From Caballeronia sp. dw_19 (GTDB lineage Bacteria; Pseudomonadota; Gammaproteobacteria; Burkholderiales; Burkholderiaceae), in assembly GCF_018449515.1 (NCBI RefSeq), contig NZ_JAAVUQ010000001.1:124001-188000 (forward strand): 64,000 nt of DNA, in the 5' to 3' direction. The notes beneath the pieces were generated by a model. That model saw only the letters and a list, made by a program, of their open reading frames with translations. It was not told where the DNA came from and searched no databases. A program made the translations under genes and the position numbers. Positions 37,306-46,893 of the stretch are shown here, piece after piece (positions within the stretch are counted from its first letter, which is position 1; each line of letters opens with the position of its first letter).

Positions 37306-37497
37306 TCACGTCGCAATAATCAGCAGGATAACGCCAAGCACCATGGCGATCAGCCCACCGATACGAATCTGGTGCGGCGGCCGTTGCGCGATCCGGCGGA
37401 ACGTGTCGCGCCAGGAGTTAGGGAAGACGAACGGAAACATCCCCTCAATAATCAGCATCAACGCAATCGCGAGCAGTAACGATGCAGCCATATCCAT
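37306..37497 (-). CDS. Small DUF2065 membrane protein
   Basis: A 63-residue inner-membrane protein with two hydrophobic spans: ASLLLAIALMLIIEGMFPFV (about 4-23) and IGGLIAMVLGVILLIIA at the C-terminus. The short loop NSWRDTFRRIAQRPPHQIR is basic and likely cytoplasmic. DUF2065/YjeT-type proteins commonly follow hflKC, as here (42 bp downstream of hflC). Function is unknown; association with HflKC is inferred from the constant gene order only. Confidence 0.88.
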   Translation of the reverse strand: MDMAASLLLAIALMLIIEGMFPFVFPNSWRDTFRRIAQRPPHQIRIGGLIAMVLGVILLIIAT

Positions 37498-37539
37498 TCG
37501 ATTGAAGGCGTCGCGACTCTCGCCGCGACGCTTGGACGC

Positions 37540-38454
37540 TCAGCGCTTGCGCGCGAGCGCCGGGGTGGTGGCATCGGCGCCGCTCGGCGCAGCACCATTC
37601 GGGCTGCGCATGAAGCGGAAGAAATCGCTGCTCGGATCGACGACCATCACGTCACCAGCATTGAAAGTCTTTTTATACGCTTCGAGGCTTTGATAGAACT
37701 GGTAGAACTGCGGATCGACGCCGTATGCATCGGCGGCAATGGACGCAGCTCGGCCATCACCCTCACCCTTGATGGTCTGCGCTTCCTTGTAGGCATCGGC
37801 AAGAATGGCTTCCTGCTGGCGCTCGGCGCTCGCTTTCAGCGCATCGGCGTCGGCCGTCCCCTTCGCGCGCTCCTCGGCCGCCGCTTGCTGGCGCGCCGCG
37901 ATCATGCGTTTGTAGACCGAATCGGCCACCGCCGGCGGAAAGTCGATGCGCGTCAGTTGCAGGTCGACGAGCTCCACGCCGAACGCCGCTGCAGGCTGCT
38001 CGATTGCCTTCTGAGCTTCGGTCGCAATAGCCTGCTGCTCACCGAGCACGTCCGTCAGCGAACGCTTCGTGAACGACGACGTCAACGCCGTGCGCGTGAG
38101 CGCGGCCAGCCGGTCCTGCGCCGTCTGCGTGTTCTTCTCGTTGCTTTCGAACAGCTTGAGCGGATCGGCCACGCGATACTTGATGACCGTATTCACGATC
38201 ACCTCGTTCTTGTCCGACGTATTGAAGCGGTCCGAGCCTGCTTCGTCTAGCGTGAGCGTACGGGTGTCAATCAGCGTCAGCGTCTGGAACGGCGGCGGCA
38301 GCTTGAAATGGAGGCCGGGCGTGACAAGCGTGGGCGTGTCGCCGCCATGTGCGGTGACCACGCCGGCATGGCGTTCGTCGACCACGAACATCATGGACGA
38401 GCCAATGAACAACACAACCACCACAGCAGCGACGAGCGCAATAATTCGATTCAT
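37540..38454 (-). CDS. hflC: FtsH protease modulator HflC
   Basis: A 304-residue band-7/SPFH membrane protein. One N-terminal transmembrane helix (IALVAAVVVVLFIGSSMMFVV) is followed by the SPFH domain (VVDERHAGVVTAHG, then ALTRTALTSSFTKRSLTDVL) and a coiled coil (ADALKASAERQQEAILADAY). With HflK it forms the periplasmic cage around FtsH. The ATG at 38454 has GAGGAG ahead and lies 11 bp after the hflK stop, so the two are co-translated. The C-terminus is alanine/proline-rich. Confidence 0.95.
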   Translation of the reverse strand: MNRIIALVAAVVVVLFIGSSMMFVVDERHAGVVTAHGGDTPTLVTPGLHFKLPPPFQTLTLIDTRTLTLDEAGSDRFNTSDKNEVIVNTVIKYRVADPLKLFESNEKNTQTAQDRLAALTRTALTSSFTKRSLTDVLGEQQAIATEAQKAIEQPAAAFGVELVDLQLTRIDFPPAVADSVYKRMIAARQQAAAEERAKGTADADALKASAERQQEAILADAYKEAQTIKGEGDGRAASIAADAYGVDPQFYQFYQSLEAYKKTFNAGDVMVVDPSSDFFRFMRSPNGAAPSGADATTPALARKR

Positions 38455-38465
38455 GATCGCGCTCC

Positions 38466-39953
38466 TCATTGCGTGTCGTCTTCGCGCGAACGCGAACGGA
38501 ACGCGTCCCGCGAACGCAATGGGTCACCCGACGACTGCGCTGCGGTACCCGAGGCGGCAGCAGAAGCTGCAGCGCTGGCGGGAGCGGCGGACTGGGCAGT
38601 GACGGCCGAAGCCGCCGATGCGCTTTCGGCGCGCGCATCCTGCGTAATAGCCCCTCCGATCACACCGGTAGGCGCGGCGCCGACGGGTTGATTCGCGCCC
38701 GAAGGCGCCGTCCCCGCAGCAACACCTGACGCGCCCGACGCCACGGCGGCTGCGGCCGCGTTCTGGCGGTTTGCATCGACTAGCTTGTCGAGCGGCAGGT
38801 ACACCACATTGTTCGAACTCTTGCTGTCGACGAACACCTTCGTCGCACGCGAATAGATCTGCTGCATTGTGTCCAGATACATGCGTTGACGAATCACTGC
38901 CGGCGCCTTCGAATATTCTGCGTAGACCTGCTTGAAGCGCTCGGCATTGCCTTGCGCCTGCGAAACGACCCGGTTGCTATAGCCCTTCGCATCGTCGATC
39001 ATGCGTGCCGCGTCGGTCTTCGCGCGCGGCAACAGTTGATCTGCGTAGGCTTTCGCGGTGTCGACCGCGCGCTCGTTGTCCTGGCGCACCTTCGCGGCAT
39101 CTTCAAACGCCGGCTGAACCTGCGCCGGCACCTGCACGCTCTCGATGGTCACGCCGGTCACCTGCAAGCCCGTCTTGTACGAATCAAGCGATGCCTGGAT
39201 GGTGTCGACAAGCTTCGCGCGCAATGCTTCGCGATCCTTGAAAAGCAGGTCGTCGGTACTGTGCGTGCCCGCGATTTCGCGAATTGCGGCTTGCGCCGAT
39301 TCCGTCACGTTCTGCTCAGGATCGGCATTGCGGAACAGATAGTCGGTCGCCGACCTGATCTGATACTGCACGGCAAACCGCACCTCGACGATATCCGCGT
39401 CGTGCGTCAGCAGCGATGCGTCGCGAACGTTGGCCTGGGTCACGGTGTTGTTGCGGCCGACTTCGATCGAACGAATCTGCGACGTATTGACGATCTCGTG
39501 CGATTCGAACGGATACGGAAGACGCCAATGGATGCCCGGGTCGTCCGACTCTTCATACTTTCCGAAGCGCGACACGACACCCACATTGCCGTCCTGTACG
39601 ACGAATACGCCGCTGCCCAGATAGATCGCGATCAATACACCGACAACAATGCCCAAGCCGATCTTGGCGCCGCGGCCGTTGTCGGTACGCGGACCGCCGC
39701 CAGGCGCTTTCTTGCCGAATAGGCCGGCGAGCTTCTTGTTGAAGTCGCGCCACATTTCGTCGAGATCCGGCGGACCTTCACCATCCTTGTCCTTCGATGG
39801 ACGCTTTTGTTCCTGCGGACGCTTCTGGTCCTGGCTTTTGCCGTCGCCATTGCCGTCGCCCCGCCCCCAGCGCGGGTCGTTGATCGAAAAGACGGCATGC
39901 GAAAGCTGCCGGTTACTCCGCTCGTTGTAGTCGTTCACTCGGTGATTCACCAT
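38466..39953 (-). CDS. hflK: FtsH protease modulator HflK
   Basis: A 495-residue SPFH protein, partner of HflC. The first 95 residues include SINDPRWGRGDGNG and a charged linker; then one transmembrane helix (IGLGIVVGVLIAIYLGSGVF) and the SPFH domain (GKYEESDDPGIHWRLPYPFE, then VEVRFAVQYQIRSATDYLF). A long coiled coil and an Ala/Ser-rich tail of about 80 residues follow. The start is uncertain: the ATG at 39953 adds five residues before a GTG at 39938, and most relatives begin at the NDYNERS that follows the GTG. Located between hflX and hflC. Confidence 0.94.
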   Translation of the reverse strand: MVNHRVNDYNERSNRQLSHAVFSINDPRWGRGDGNGDGKSQDQKRPQEQKRPSKDKDGEGPPDLDEMWRDFNKKLAGLFGKKAPGGGPRTDNGRGAKIGLGIVVGVLIAIYLGSGVFVVQDGNVGVVSRFGKYEESDDPGIHWRLPYPFESHEIVNTSQIRSIEVGRNNTVTQANVRDASLLTHDADIVEVRFAVQYQIRSATDYLFRNADPEQNVTESAQAAIREIAGTHSTDDLLFKDREALRAKLVDTIQASLDSYKTGLQVTGVTIESVQVPAQVQPAFEDAAKVRQDNERAVDTAKAYADQLLPRAKTDAARMIDDAKGYSNRVVSQAQGNAERFKQVYAEYSKAPAVIRQRMYLDTMQQIYSRATKVFVDSKSSNNVVYLPLDKLVDANRQNAAAAAVASGASGVAAGTAPSGANQPVGAAPTGVIGGAITQDARAESASAASAVTAQSAAPASAAASAAASGTAAQSSGDPLRSRDAFRSRSREDDTQ

Positions 39954-39985
39954 TAGACAGCCGGGTCAATGCAAATCGGAACAGA

Positions 39986-41266
39986 TCAGTGCCCGTGCTC
40001 GGGGACCTTGCGGTCATCACTTTCGTCGGCTGACCGGTGGTCTTCCGGTAGCGTGGTTCCGTCGTCGGATGTGCTATCCATGGACTCCGGCACGATTGTG
40101 CCGTCCGGAAGTTCCGTGTACTCGTTGTTATCTTTGGGTTCGGAAGCCGCAAATTCGGCGATGGCCGCGCGCAGCGCGTCGAGTCCCTGACCCGTTCGCG
40201 CGCTCAAAAAGACGCGCAAAATATTACCATACTCATCCCTTTCAACTGAGTCGCCACGGGCCGCCAACTCAGGCACCGCATCGATCTTGTTGAAAACGAG
40301 GATCTGCGGAATACCGTCGGCGCCAATGCTGCTCAGCACCTTGTTCACCTCGTCGATCTGATCGAGCCGCACCATGCTCGATGCATCCACCACGTGCAGC
40401 AGCAAGTCAGCCTGAACGGTTTCCTCAAGCGTCGCACGAAAAGCCGCGACCAGTTGGTGAGGCAGGTCGCGAATGAAGCCGACCGTATCCGACACCACGG
40501 CCTGCCCCGCTTCCTCGCTGAGATAAACCCGGCGTGAGGTGGTATCGAGTGTGGCGAACAACTGGTCCGCCGTGTACGCCTGCGCTTTCGTCAACGCGTT
40601 GAACAACGTCGACTTGCCCGCGTTCGTATAGCCAACCAGCGACACCGAAGTGGTCCGATTGCGCCCGCGCTGGCGGCGCTGCGTGCCATGCTGACGTTGC
40701 AGCTTCTTCAGCTTCGCCTTCAGCGCCTTGATCCGTTCGCCAATCAAACGGCGGTCAGTTTCAAGCTGCGTCTCACCCGGGCCGCGCAAACCGATACCGC
40801 CCTTCTGCCGTTCAAGGTGAGTCCACGCACGGATCAGTCGCGTGGACAAGTAGGTGAGCTGCGCGAGTTCGACCTGCAGCTTGCCTTCATGACTGCGGGC
40901 ACGCTGGGCGAAAATGTCGAGGATAAGACTGGTGCGGTCAATCACGCGCCGTTCCAGCGCGCCTTCCAGATTGCGTTGCTGCGCGGGCGCGAGAGCGTGA
41001 TTAAAAATGACAAGTTCCACGTCGTTGGCTTCGCACGCGAGGCGCAGCTCTTCGACTTTGCCGCTGCCGACAAACATCTTGGCATCGGGACTGGAACGGC
41101 GACCGGTCAGGGTGACGGCGGGATGGGCACCCGCACTTTGTGCGAGCAGACTGAGTTCTTCGAGACTGGCATCGAAATCGATTTTTCCGAAGTCGACACC
41201 GACAAGCGCTGCGTTGATCAAATCAATGTTTTCATTTTGAAGCGACCGGTGAATTAGCACGTTCAT
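39986..41266 (-). CDS. hflX: Ribosome-associated GTPase HflX
   Basis: A 426-residue GTPase that rescues stalled ribosomes, notably after heat stress. The N-terminal domain has SPDAKMFVGSGKVEELRLAC and NHALAPAQQRNLE; a coiled coil and the glycine-rich GGIGLRGPGETQLETDRR follow. The G domain holds G1 GYTNAGKST, G3 DTVGFIRDLPHQLV and G4 NKID. The C-terminal 50 residues are an acidic, probably disordered extension. The gene sits between hfq and hflK, the classical hfq-hflX-hflK-hflC order. Confidence 0.96.
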   Translation of the reverse strand: MNVLIHRSLQNENIDLINAALVGVDFGKIDFDASLEELSLLAQSAGAHPAVTLTGRRSSPDAKMFVGSGKVEELRLACEANDVELVIFNHALAPAQQRNLEGALERRVIDRTSLILDIFAQRARSHEGKLQVELAQLTYLSTRLIRAWTHLERQKGGIGLRGPGETQLETDRRLIGERIKALKAKLKKLQRQHGTQRRQRGRNRTTSVSLVGYTNAGKSTLFNALTKAQAYTADQLFATLDTTSRRVYLSEEAGQAVVSDTVGFIRDLPHQLVAAFRATLEETVQADLLLHVVDASSMVRLDQIDEVNKVLSSIGADGIPQILVFNKIDAVPELAARGDSVERDEYGNILRVFLSARTGQGLDALRAAIAEFAASEPKDNNEYTELPDGTIVPESMDSTSDDGTTLPEDHRSADESDDRKVPEHGH

Positions 41267-41295
41267 TCATGCCGTGACACCGGGCGCAACGAGGT

Positions 41296-41532
41296 TTAGG
41301 GCGTCTCTGCATCCGGGTGGAAATTCACCGGACGCGCCGGCACGACCGTCGAAATGGCGTGCTTATAGACCATCTGGGTAACCGTATTCCGGAGCAACAC
41401 GACGTACTGGTCGAACGATTCAATATTGCCTTGCAGCTTGATGCCGTTGACCAGGTAGATCGATACAGGCACATGCTCTTTTCGCAGTGCGTTCAAAAAC
41501 GGGTCTTGTAACAATTGCCCTTTGTTGCTCAT
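41296..41532 (-). CDS. hfq: RNA chaperone Hfq
   Basis: A 78-residue Sm-like protein that pairs small RNAs with mRNAs. It begins [20 protein letters not shown]; the Sm1 motif is [20 protein letters not shown] and Sm2 is [14 protein letters not shown] (the KH in YKHAIS contacts uridine-rich RNA). It functions as a hexamer. The ATG at 41532 is chosen from family length; 22 upstream in-frame codons do not belong. It lies 29 bp upstream of hflX. Confidence 0.98.
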
Positions 41533-41683
41533 AGCAAACTCCGTATTATTTTTGCAGGTTGATGTGATTGCGACGAAGAAAAAGAGATCCGTCGTCAATC
41601 GCTACACTATAGCCGATTTTCATTTTCGCACCAGCGCGCCACGGCCATCGAAAATCCGGCGAAACGCTTGGTGCACGCGGGGT

Positions 41684-43021
41684 TCAGCCTTTGTCCGCGT
41701 AAGGGTTCGCGCTCGAACGGAACTCTATGCGCAATGGAGTCCCCACGAGCCCGAAAGTTTCCCTGAAGCGGCCTTCGAGATAACGTTTATAGGTGTCGGT
41801 GATCGCGTCGAGGGCATTTCCGTGCACGACGATGATCGGCGGATTCTGTCCACCCTGGTGCGCGTAACGCAGCTTCGGACGAATCGGTCCGCGGCGGCGC
41901 GGCTGTTGAAATTCAACCGCGTCGATCAACGCGCGCGTGAGCTTCGGCGTGGGCAACTTGGCCATGGCGGCGGCGTAGGCATCATCCACCGATTTCATCA
42001 GTTGGCTGATGCCCGTCTTTTCCAGCGCCGACACGTAATGAAATTTAGCAAAGTCCAAAAACTTGAGCTTGCGCGTAAGGTCGGCCTTGGTGCGCTCGCG
42101 CACATGGGAGTCCAATCCGTCCCACTTATTGACCCCTACTACCAGCGCACGTCCCTGCTCGACCACAAATCCCGCAATATGTGCATCTTGGTCCGAGATG
42201 TCCTGCTGCGCATCCAACAGCAGAATCACTACGTTAGCGTCGGAAATAGACTGCAACGTCTTCACCACCGAGAACTTTTCGACGGCCTCGAACACCTTGC
42301 CGCGACGGCGCAACCCAGCTGTATCGATCAGGGTGTATTTGCGGCCGCTTCGCTCGAAATCAACATAGATGGAGTCACGCGTAGTGCCGGGCATGTCGAA
42401 CGCGATCACGCGCTCCTCACCGACCAACGCATTGATCAGCGTCGACTTGCCGACGTTCGGGCGTCCCACGATGGCGATTTTCACGCCGCGCGCCGCTTTT
42501 TCTTCGGGGTCTTCTTCCGGCTGTCCGGCATACGCAATCTCGAGCGCGTCATCGATCATTTCCGAGACGCCGTCGCCGTGCGCGGCAGAGATGGCACGCG
42601 GGTCGCCGAGGCCCAGTTCATAGAAGTCGGCGGCGACCGCGCTGTATTTCATGCCCTCGGCCTTGTTGACCACGAGGAACAGCGGCCGGCCACTCTTGCG
42701 CAGGTAGTCCGCAATCGCCTTGTCCTGCGGTGCGAGCCCGTTGCGGCCGTCGGTGATGAAGACGACCACATCGGCCTCCTCCACCGCCTGGCGGGTCTGG
42801 CGAGCCATTTCGTGCAGGATGCCGTCTTTCGCGACCGGTTCGAAACCACCGGTGTCGACCACCAGATAAGGCCGGTCGCCTACCCGGCCTTCGCCATAGT
42901 GACGGTCACGGGTAAGGCCGGGCAAGTCGGCGACGAGTGCGTCGCGCGAACGGGTCAGGCGGTTGAAAAGCGTCGATTTCCCCACATTGGGGCGCCCCAC
43001 GAGGGCAATTACGGGTTTCAT
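41684..43021 (-). CDS. der: Ribosome biogenesis GTPase Der
   Basis: A 445-residue essential GTPase with two tandem G domains and a KH-like C-terminal domain, needed for 50S assembly. Both P-loops read GRPNVGKST (about 9-17 and again near 186). G3 motifs are DTGGF and DTAGLRRRG. The C-terminal domain has [20 protein letters not shown]. The ATG at 43021 matches the family start [15 protein letters not shown]; a longer open frame upstream is not conserved. The neighbours bamB and hfq are the standard arrangement in proteobacteria. Confidence 0.97.
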   Translation of the reverse strand: MKPVIALVGRPNVGKSTLFNRLTRSRDALVADLPGLTRDRHYGEGRVGDRPYLVVDTGGFEPVAKDGILHEMARQTRQAVEEADVVVFITDGRNGLAPQDKAIADYLRKSGRPLFLVVNKAEGMKYSAVAADFYELGLGDPRAISAAHGDGVSEMIDDALEIAYAGQPEEDPEEKAARGVKIAIVGRPNVGKSTLINALVGEERVIAFDMPGTTRDSIYVDFERSGRKYTLIDTAGLRRRGKVFEAVEKFSVVKTLQSISDANVVILLLDAQQDISDQDAHIAGFVVEQGRALVVGVNKWDGLDSHVRERTKADLTRKLKFLDFAKFHYVSALEKTGISQLMKSVDDAYAAAMAKLPTPKLTRALIDAVEFQQPRRRGPIRPKLRYAHQGGQNPPIIVVHGNALDAITDTYKRYLEGRFRETFGLVGTPLRIEFRSSANPYADKG

Positions 43022-43507
43022 CAGATGGTGTTCACAGTTGAACGCAAGGCGGATGATTCCGGCCCGGCGCGCGCCGGATAAAAGTCCGGAAACGGCGAGC
43101 CGCGAGTGTGCGTGGCCCGGCGATGTGTCAAAAATTAGCACGGTTTCGGCGGAGACCGCGGCGTGCAGCGATGTTCCACGTTCATGGCGTTTGAAGCGCA
43201 TGTGGAACGCGCTGAGCGCTCCGCCAAACGACATGATCGATCGGGCAACGTCACCCGAAGGTGTGGACCGGTTTGCACAAACCTGCTGCCGGAATCCCGA
43301 TGCCTGTTGTTACTTGTGATGTTGCCTGACCTGCTTATATGCTGCTTGTGCGCTTATTTGCCGCACGATGATCCTTCACGCGCAGCCTTGATGAATCGAT
43401 TCTATTCGCACGACGCGGACTCAAAAAACAAAAAAGTCCGAAAAAACACGAACGGCCGGCAAAACCGGCACGTCCGTCAGAACGTCAGATCAACTCAAAC
43501 CATTACA
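43022..43507. other. bamB-der intergenic region
   Basis: A 486-bp gap, long for this otherwise tight cluster. The bamB end holds a probable terminator (43441-43478) with T-runs beyond it. The remainder, including a cysteine- and leucine-containing open frame on the plus strand, shows no gene character that I trust. Promoter sequences for der are expected here. Confidence 0.45.
43441..43478 (-). terminator. Probable terminator of bamB
   Basis: Minus-strand core stem GCCGG, loop, CCGGC, followed shortly by six T residues and a second T-run. The stem is short with partial pairing outside the core. It lies 30 bp after the bamB stop. Confidence 0.5.
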
Positions 43508-44662
43508 TCAGCGCGGACGGAAACCGTACAGGCCACCGTCGTGCGTCTGGATAACCAGGGTATCGCCCGCCAGCACCGGCGCAGCCGTGATCGCGCTGCC
43601 ATCGGTCTTGGCCCGGCCGACGAATTCGCCATTTGCCGTGGAAAGGAAATGCACAAAGCCCTGATAGTCGCCGAGTACGACCGCGCGGCCCAGGATAAAC
43701 GGCACGCTGACCATGCGATTCTTCAGCTTGTCGTTCTTCCAGAGCGGCGCGCCGTCGATCCCGCTAAACCCGTTGACAATCGACCAGTCGTCGCCGGCCG
43801 CGACCATTTCATTGTCCTGCGCCAGGCCGCTATCGCTCGAGAATGACTTTTCCCATTGCGGACGGCCCGAATTCGCGTCGAAACAACCAATGCGTCCCTG
43901 GAACGTCACCGCGCATGTCTCCGATCCCACCAGTGTTGGTGCGCCGGTGACGTCGTTGATGCGCTCTACCTCAGTCACGCCCTTCGGGAACGACACCGGC
44001 GTCTGCCAGTAGGCGTCGCCGGTCTGCAGATTGATTGCGGCGAAGGTACCGCCCGGGAAGCCCGCCAGGACCGCCTGGGAAGCGGCGAACGTCATTCCGG
44101 CAGCCACGCGCAGGTTGAGCGGCACGGCACGCGCCTGGAATATCCATTTCTGTTCGCCAGTTTGCGCGTTGAACGCAATCACCTTGCCGTCGATCGTCCG
44201 GACGACGACCACGTCATTGCCGACCAGCGGCGGCGAGATGATTTCGCCCGGCGCGATTGCCGTCCAGAGTTGCTTGCCGTCCGGTCCCAGCACGTACACG
44301 TTGCCTTTCAGGCCACCGACCGCGGTCAGGTTGCCGTCGCTGCCCACGCCTGCCGACAGATCGTCTTTAAGCTTGATGCGCCATACGTCCTGCCCGGTCT
44401 TGGCATCGATCTTCGCAACCGTGCCGTTGGCGCCAGCCGCGTAGACGAAGTCACCAATCGCCACCGGCGAGAACAGGTAACGCCCGGCCTTGCCGACGCT
44501 CGCCTTCCAGGCCTGCTCCACGGTGAGAACCGGCTTGATGTCTACAAGCGGAGTCGGCACGCGGCGCTCGTCCTTGGTGGCGCAGGCGGTGAGCATAACC
44601 GTCATCGCACAAGCGAGCGGGAGAGCGTAGCGTTTCAGAAAGGTCATCGGTAGACGCAACAT
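43508..44662 (-). CDS. bamB: Outer membrane protein assembly factor BamB
   Basis: A 384-residue lipoprotein of the Bam complex with an eight-bladed beta-propeller of PQQ-like repeats. The lipobox is in ALPLACAMTVMLTACATKDE. Repeats are recognisable by segments such as VYAAGANGTVAKIDAKTGQD, VIAFNAQTGEQKWIFQARAV and AINLQTGDAYWQTPVSFPKG. It supports outer-membrane protein folding together with BamA and the BamD encoded about 20 kb away. An alternative start at 44647 (MTFLKRYA) gives a more compact signal peptide; neither start has a strong ribosome site. Confidence 0.94.
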   Translation of the reverse strand: MLRLPMTFLKRYALPLACAMTVMLTACATKDERRVPTPLVDIKPVLTVEQAWKASVGKAGRYLFSPVAIGDFVYAAGANGTVAKIDAKTGQDVWRIKLKDDLSAGVGSDGNLTAVGGLKGNVYVLGPDGKQLWTAIAPGEIISPPLVGNDVVVVRTIDGKVIAFNAQTGEQKWIFQARAVPLNLRVAAGMTFAASQAVLAGFPGGTFAAINLQTGDAYWQTPVSFPKGVTEVERINDVTGAPTLVGSETCAVTFQGRIGCFDANSGRPQWEKSFSSDSGLAQDNEMVAAGDDWSIVNGFSGIDGAPLWKNDKLKNRMVSVPFILGRAVVLGDYQGFVHFLSTANGEFVGRAKTDGSAITAAPVLAGDTLVIQTHDGGLYGFRPR

Positions 44663-44808
44663 GAATAAGTGAAATCGGTTGATCGGTGTGCTGCGCGGTG
44701 GTCGCCAGGGTTAGATTCACCGCCGCAAACCGGTGACTTTAACCTAGCGAGCAACACGCCTGCATAAGGACGAGGTCGGCTGACCGGCCTTAGGGCCGGC
44801 CGTCGGCG

Positions 44809-45438
44809 CTAGCCGCCGAGTGCGTCCAGCTTGAACTGGACCAATTGACGGGCCGACGTATCGGACTTCGGCAGCGTGTCGAGCGCGACCTTGTAAGCCG
44901 TGCGCGCGTCATCGCGCTTGCCTTCGGCCACCAGCAGGTCGCCGCGACGGTCCGACACCACGCCCTTGAACGCGTCAAGCGGCGCATCGGCAAGCACCTT
45001 CAGGCCGGCGTCATAGGATTTTTCGTCGAGCAGCAACAAAGACAGCCGCAATTTCGCAATCTGTTTGTATTCAGCGTCTTTCGCGTGGTCGGCGGCCCAT
45101 TGCAGCTGCGTTTTAGCCCCTGCAGTGTCGCCCGCGGTGTACAGCGATTTGGCGGCGGCCAGCGCCGTCATCTGCGCGTACGCAGTGCCGCCGAACTTGT
45201 CTTCCATGTCCGTTGCCGCTCGCGTGACCATTGCCTTGTCACTCGATGCCACCGCTTGCTGCACCTGGTCGTAGAGCACGGCGGCTTCCGCAGCCTGCCT
45301 GCGCTGCCAGAAATTCCAGCCGTTCCAGCCCGCCGCGACGACGAGCACCGCGAGGACAATCCAGGTCGTGGAGTTGCCCCATTTCGCCCACCAGGCTTTC
45401 AGATTTTCAAGCGACTCTTGTTCTTCGTGATAGCTCAT
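44809..45438 (-). CDS. yfgM: YfgM-like tetratricopeptide membrane protein
   Basis: A 209-residue single-pass protein. A cytoplasmic N-terminus (MSYHEEQESLENLKAWWAKW) is followed by the membrane helix TTWIVLAVLVVAAGWNGWNFW, then a periplasmic domain of degenerate tetratricopeptide repeats (AMVTRAATDMEDKFGGTAYA, DTAGAKTQLQWAADHAKD, RDDARTAYKVALDTLPK). In E. coli YfgM associates with the SecYEG translocon and the periplasmic chaperone network. Location between hisS and bamB is the standard order. Confidence 0.9.
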   Translation of the reverse strand: MSYHEEQESLENLKAWWAKWGNSTTWIVLAVLVVAAGWNGWNFWQRRQAAEAAVLYDQVQQAVASSDKAMVTRAATDMEDKFGGTAYAQMTALAAAKSLYTAGDTAGAKTQLQWAADHAKDAEYKQIAKLRLSLLLLDEKSYDAGLKVLADAPLDAFKGVVSDRRGDLLVAEGKRDDARTAYKVALDTLPKSDTSARQLVQFKLDALGG

Positions 45439-45540
45439 GCCCTGCGTATTCCTTGACTGCTTTTGTGTTCACGCGCAACGCTGCGCGCCATTGTTTCAGG
45501 CCGCCGCACGGGCTTTGCCCGCGTGGCGCCGCCCGACAAA

Positions 45541-46887
45541 TCAGTCCGCGCTGTCGTCGGCGGTTGCCACCATCGCATTGATTAGAAATTCGGTCAAGTC
45601 TTCCACCGGCACCGTGGCCTGCTCGTTCTTTTGACCCGTCGATTCAACCGACGCACTGCGCAGCGGCTTCACGCCAACCATGCCTTGCGCCAGCTCGTTC
45701 TCGCCCAGCACCACGGCAAAAGCCGCGCCGCTGGCATCGGCCTTTTTCATCTGCGACTTGAAGCTTGCCGGCGTGCCGTCGGGGCTGCAATGCAGGATGA
45801 CGTCCAGGCCGGTATCGCGCAGCCGCTCAGCGATGATAAACGCCTGCTCCGCCGCCGCTTCACCCTGGTGAACCACGTAGATGTCGGTTCCTTCCGGCGC
45901 CGGCACCAGATCTTCTTCTTTCAGCAATTCAAGAATGCGCTCGACACCCATCGCCCAGCCGCACGCCGCCGTTGCCTTGCCGCCCAGTTGCTCGATCAGC
46001 GGATCGTAGCGGCCGCCGCCCGCCACCGTTCCCTGCGCGCCGAGCTTGTCGGTCACCCATTCGAACACGGTGAGATTGTAGTAATCAAGGCCGCGAACGA
46101 GACGCGGATTGATCTTGAACGGAATGTTGTTCGCCTTCAGCAAACGCTGAACACCCTCGAAGTGCGCGAGCGATTCGGACCCGAGGAAATCGACGAGCTT
46201 CGGCGCGTTCTGCGCAATCTCCTGCATGGCGGGATTCTTGGTATCCAGCACACGCAACGGATTGGTGTAGAGACGGCGCTTCGATTCTTCGTCGAGTGCG
46301 TCAGCATGTTGCTCGAGATACGCGATCAATTCCTTCCGGTGCGCTGCGCGCTCTTCCGGCTGGCCTAGCGAGTTCAGTTCGAGCCGGATGCCGGAGAGTC
46401 CGAGATCGTCCCACAAGCGCTGGCACATCATGATGATTTCAGCGTCGGTGTCCGGTCCCGCAAAGCCGAGCGCTTCCACGCCGACCTGATGGAACTGCCT
46501 GTAACGCCCGCGCTGCGGACGCTCGTGGCGGAACATCGGGCCGATGTACCACAGCCGCTTCGGGCCGTCGTAGAGCAGATTGTGTTCGATCGACGCACGC
46601 ACCACCGCAGCCGTATTCTCCGGGCGCAGGGTGAGCTGCTCGCCGTTGAGCGCGTCGGTGAAACTGTACATTTCCTTCTCGACAATATCCGTCACCTCGC
46701 CAATGCCGCGCGTAAACAGCTGCGTATGCTCGAGAATAGGCGTGCGGATCTGCTGATAGCCGTAGGCCCGCAACATCGATTTGACGGTACTTTCGAAGAA
46801 TTCGTATAACGCGGCATCCTGCGGGAGGATGTCGTTCATGCCCTTCACGCCGCTCAGTTTCTCGAGCTTTTTCTTGACTTCAGTCAT
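45541..46887 (-). CDS. hisS: Histidyl-tRNA synthetase
   Basis: A 448-residue class II synthetase that attaches histidine to its tRNA. It begins with the family pattern [14 protein letters not shown]; motif 2 is [20 protein letters not shown], the histidine-specific segments are [17 protein letters not shown] and [15 protein letters not shown], and motif 3 is [13 protein letters not shown]. The C-terminal anticodon-binding domain follows. It starts 6 bp after the ispG stop and is presumably co-transcribed with it. Compare hisZ in this window, a paralogue without catalytic function. Confidence 0.97.
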   Translation of the reverse strand: MTEVKKKLEKLSGVKGMNDILPQDAALYEFFESTVKSMLRAYGYQQIRTPILEHTQLFTRGIGEVTDIVEKEMYSFTDALNGEQLTLRPENTAAVVRASIEHNLLYDGPKRLWYIGPMFRHERPQRGRYRQFHQVGVEALGFAGPDTDAEIIMMCQRLWDDLGLSGIRLELNSLGQPEERAAHRKELIAYLEQHADALDEESKRRLYTNPLRVLDTKNPAMQEIAQNAPKLVDFLGSESLAHFEGVQRLLKANNIPFKINPRLVRGLDYYNLTVFEWVTDKLGAQGTVAGGGRYDPLIEQLGGKATAACGWAMGVERILELLKEEDLVPAPEGTDIYVVHQGEAAAEQAFIIAERLRDTGLDVILHCSPDGTPASFKSQMKKADASGAAFAVVLGENELAQGMVGVKPLRSASVESTGQKNEQATVPVEDLTEFLINAMVATADDSAD

Positions 46888-46893
46888 CTGTCT

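Noticed and set aside
41522..43081. 519-codon plus-strand open frame opposite der and hfq
   Set aside because: It spans two well-supported genes on the other strand and their intergenic space, which no real gene would do here.
43163..43846. 227-codon plus-strand open frame with a hydrophobic [16 protein letters not shown] stretch
   Set aside because: It runs into the antisense of bamB, lacks a ribosome site and has no similarity; the hydrophobic run is probably chance.
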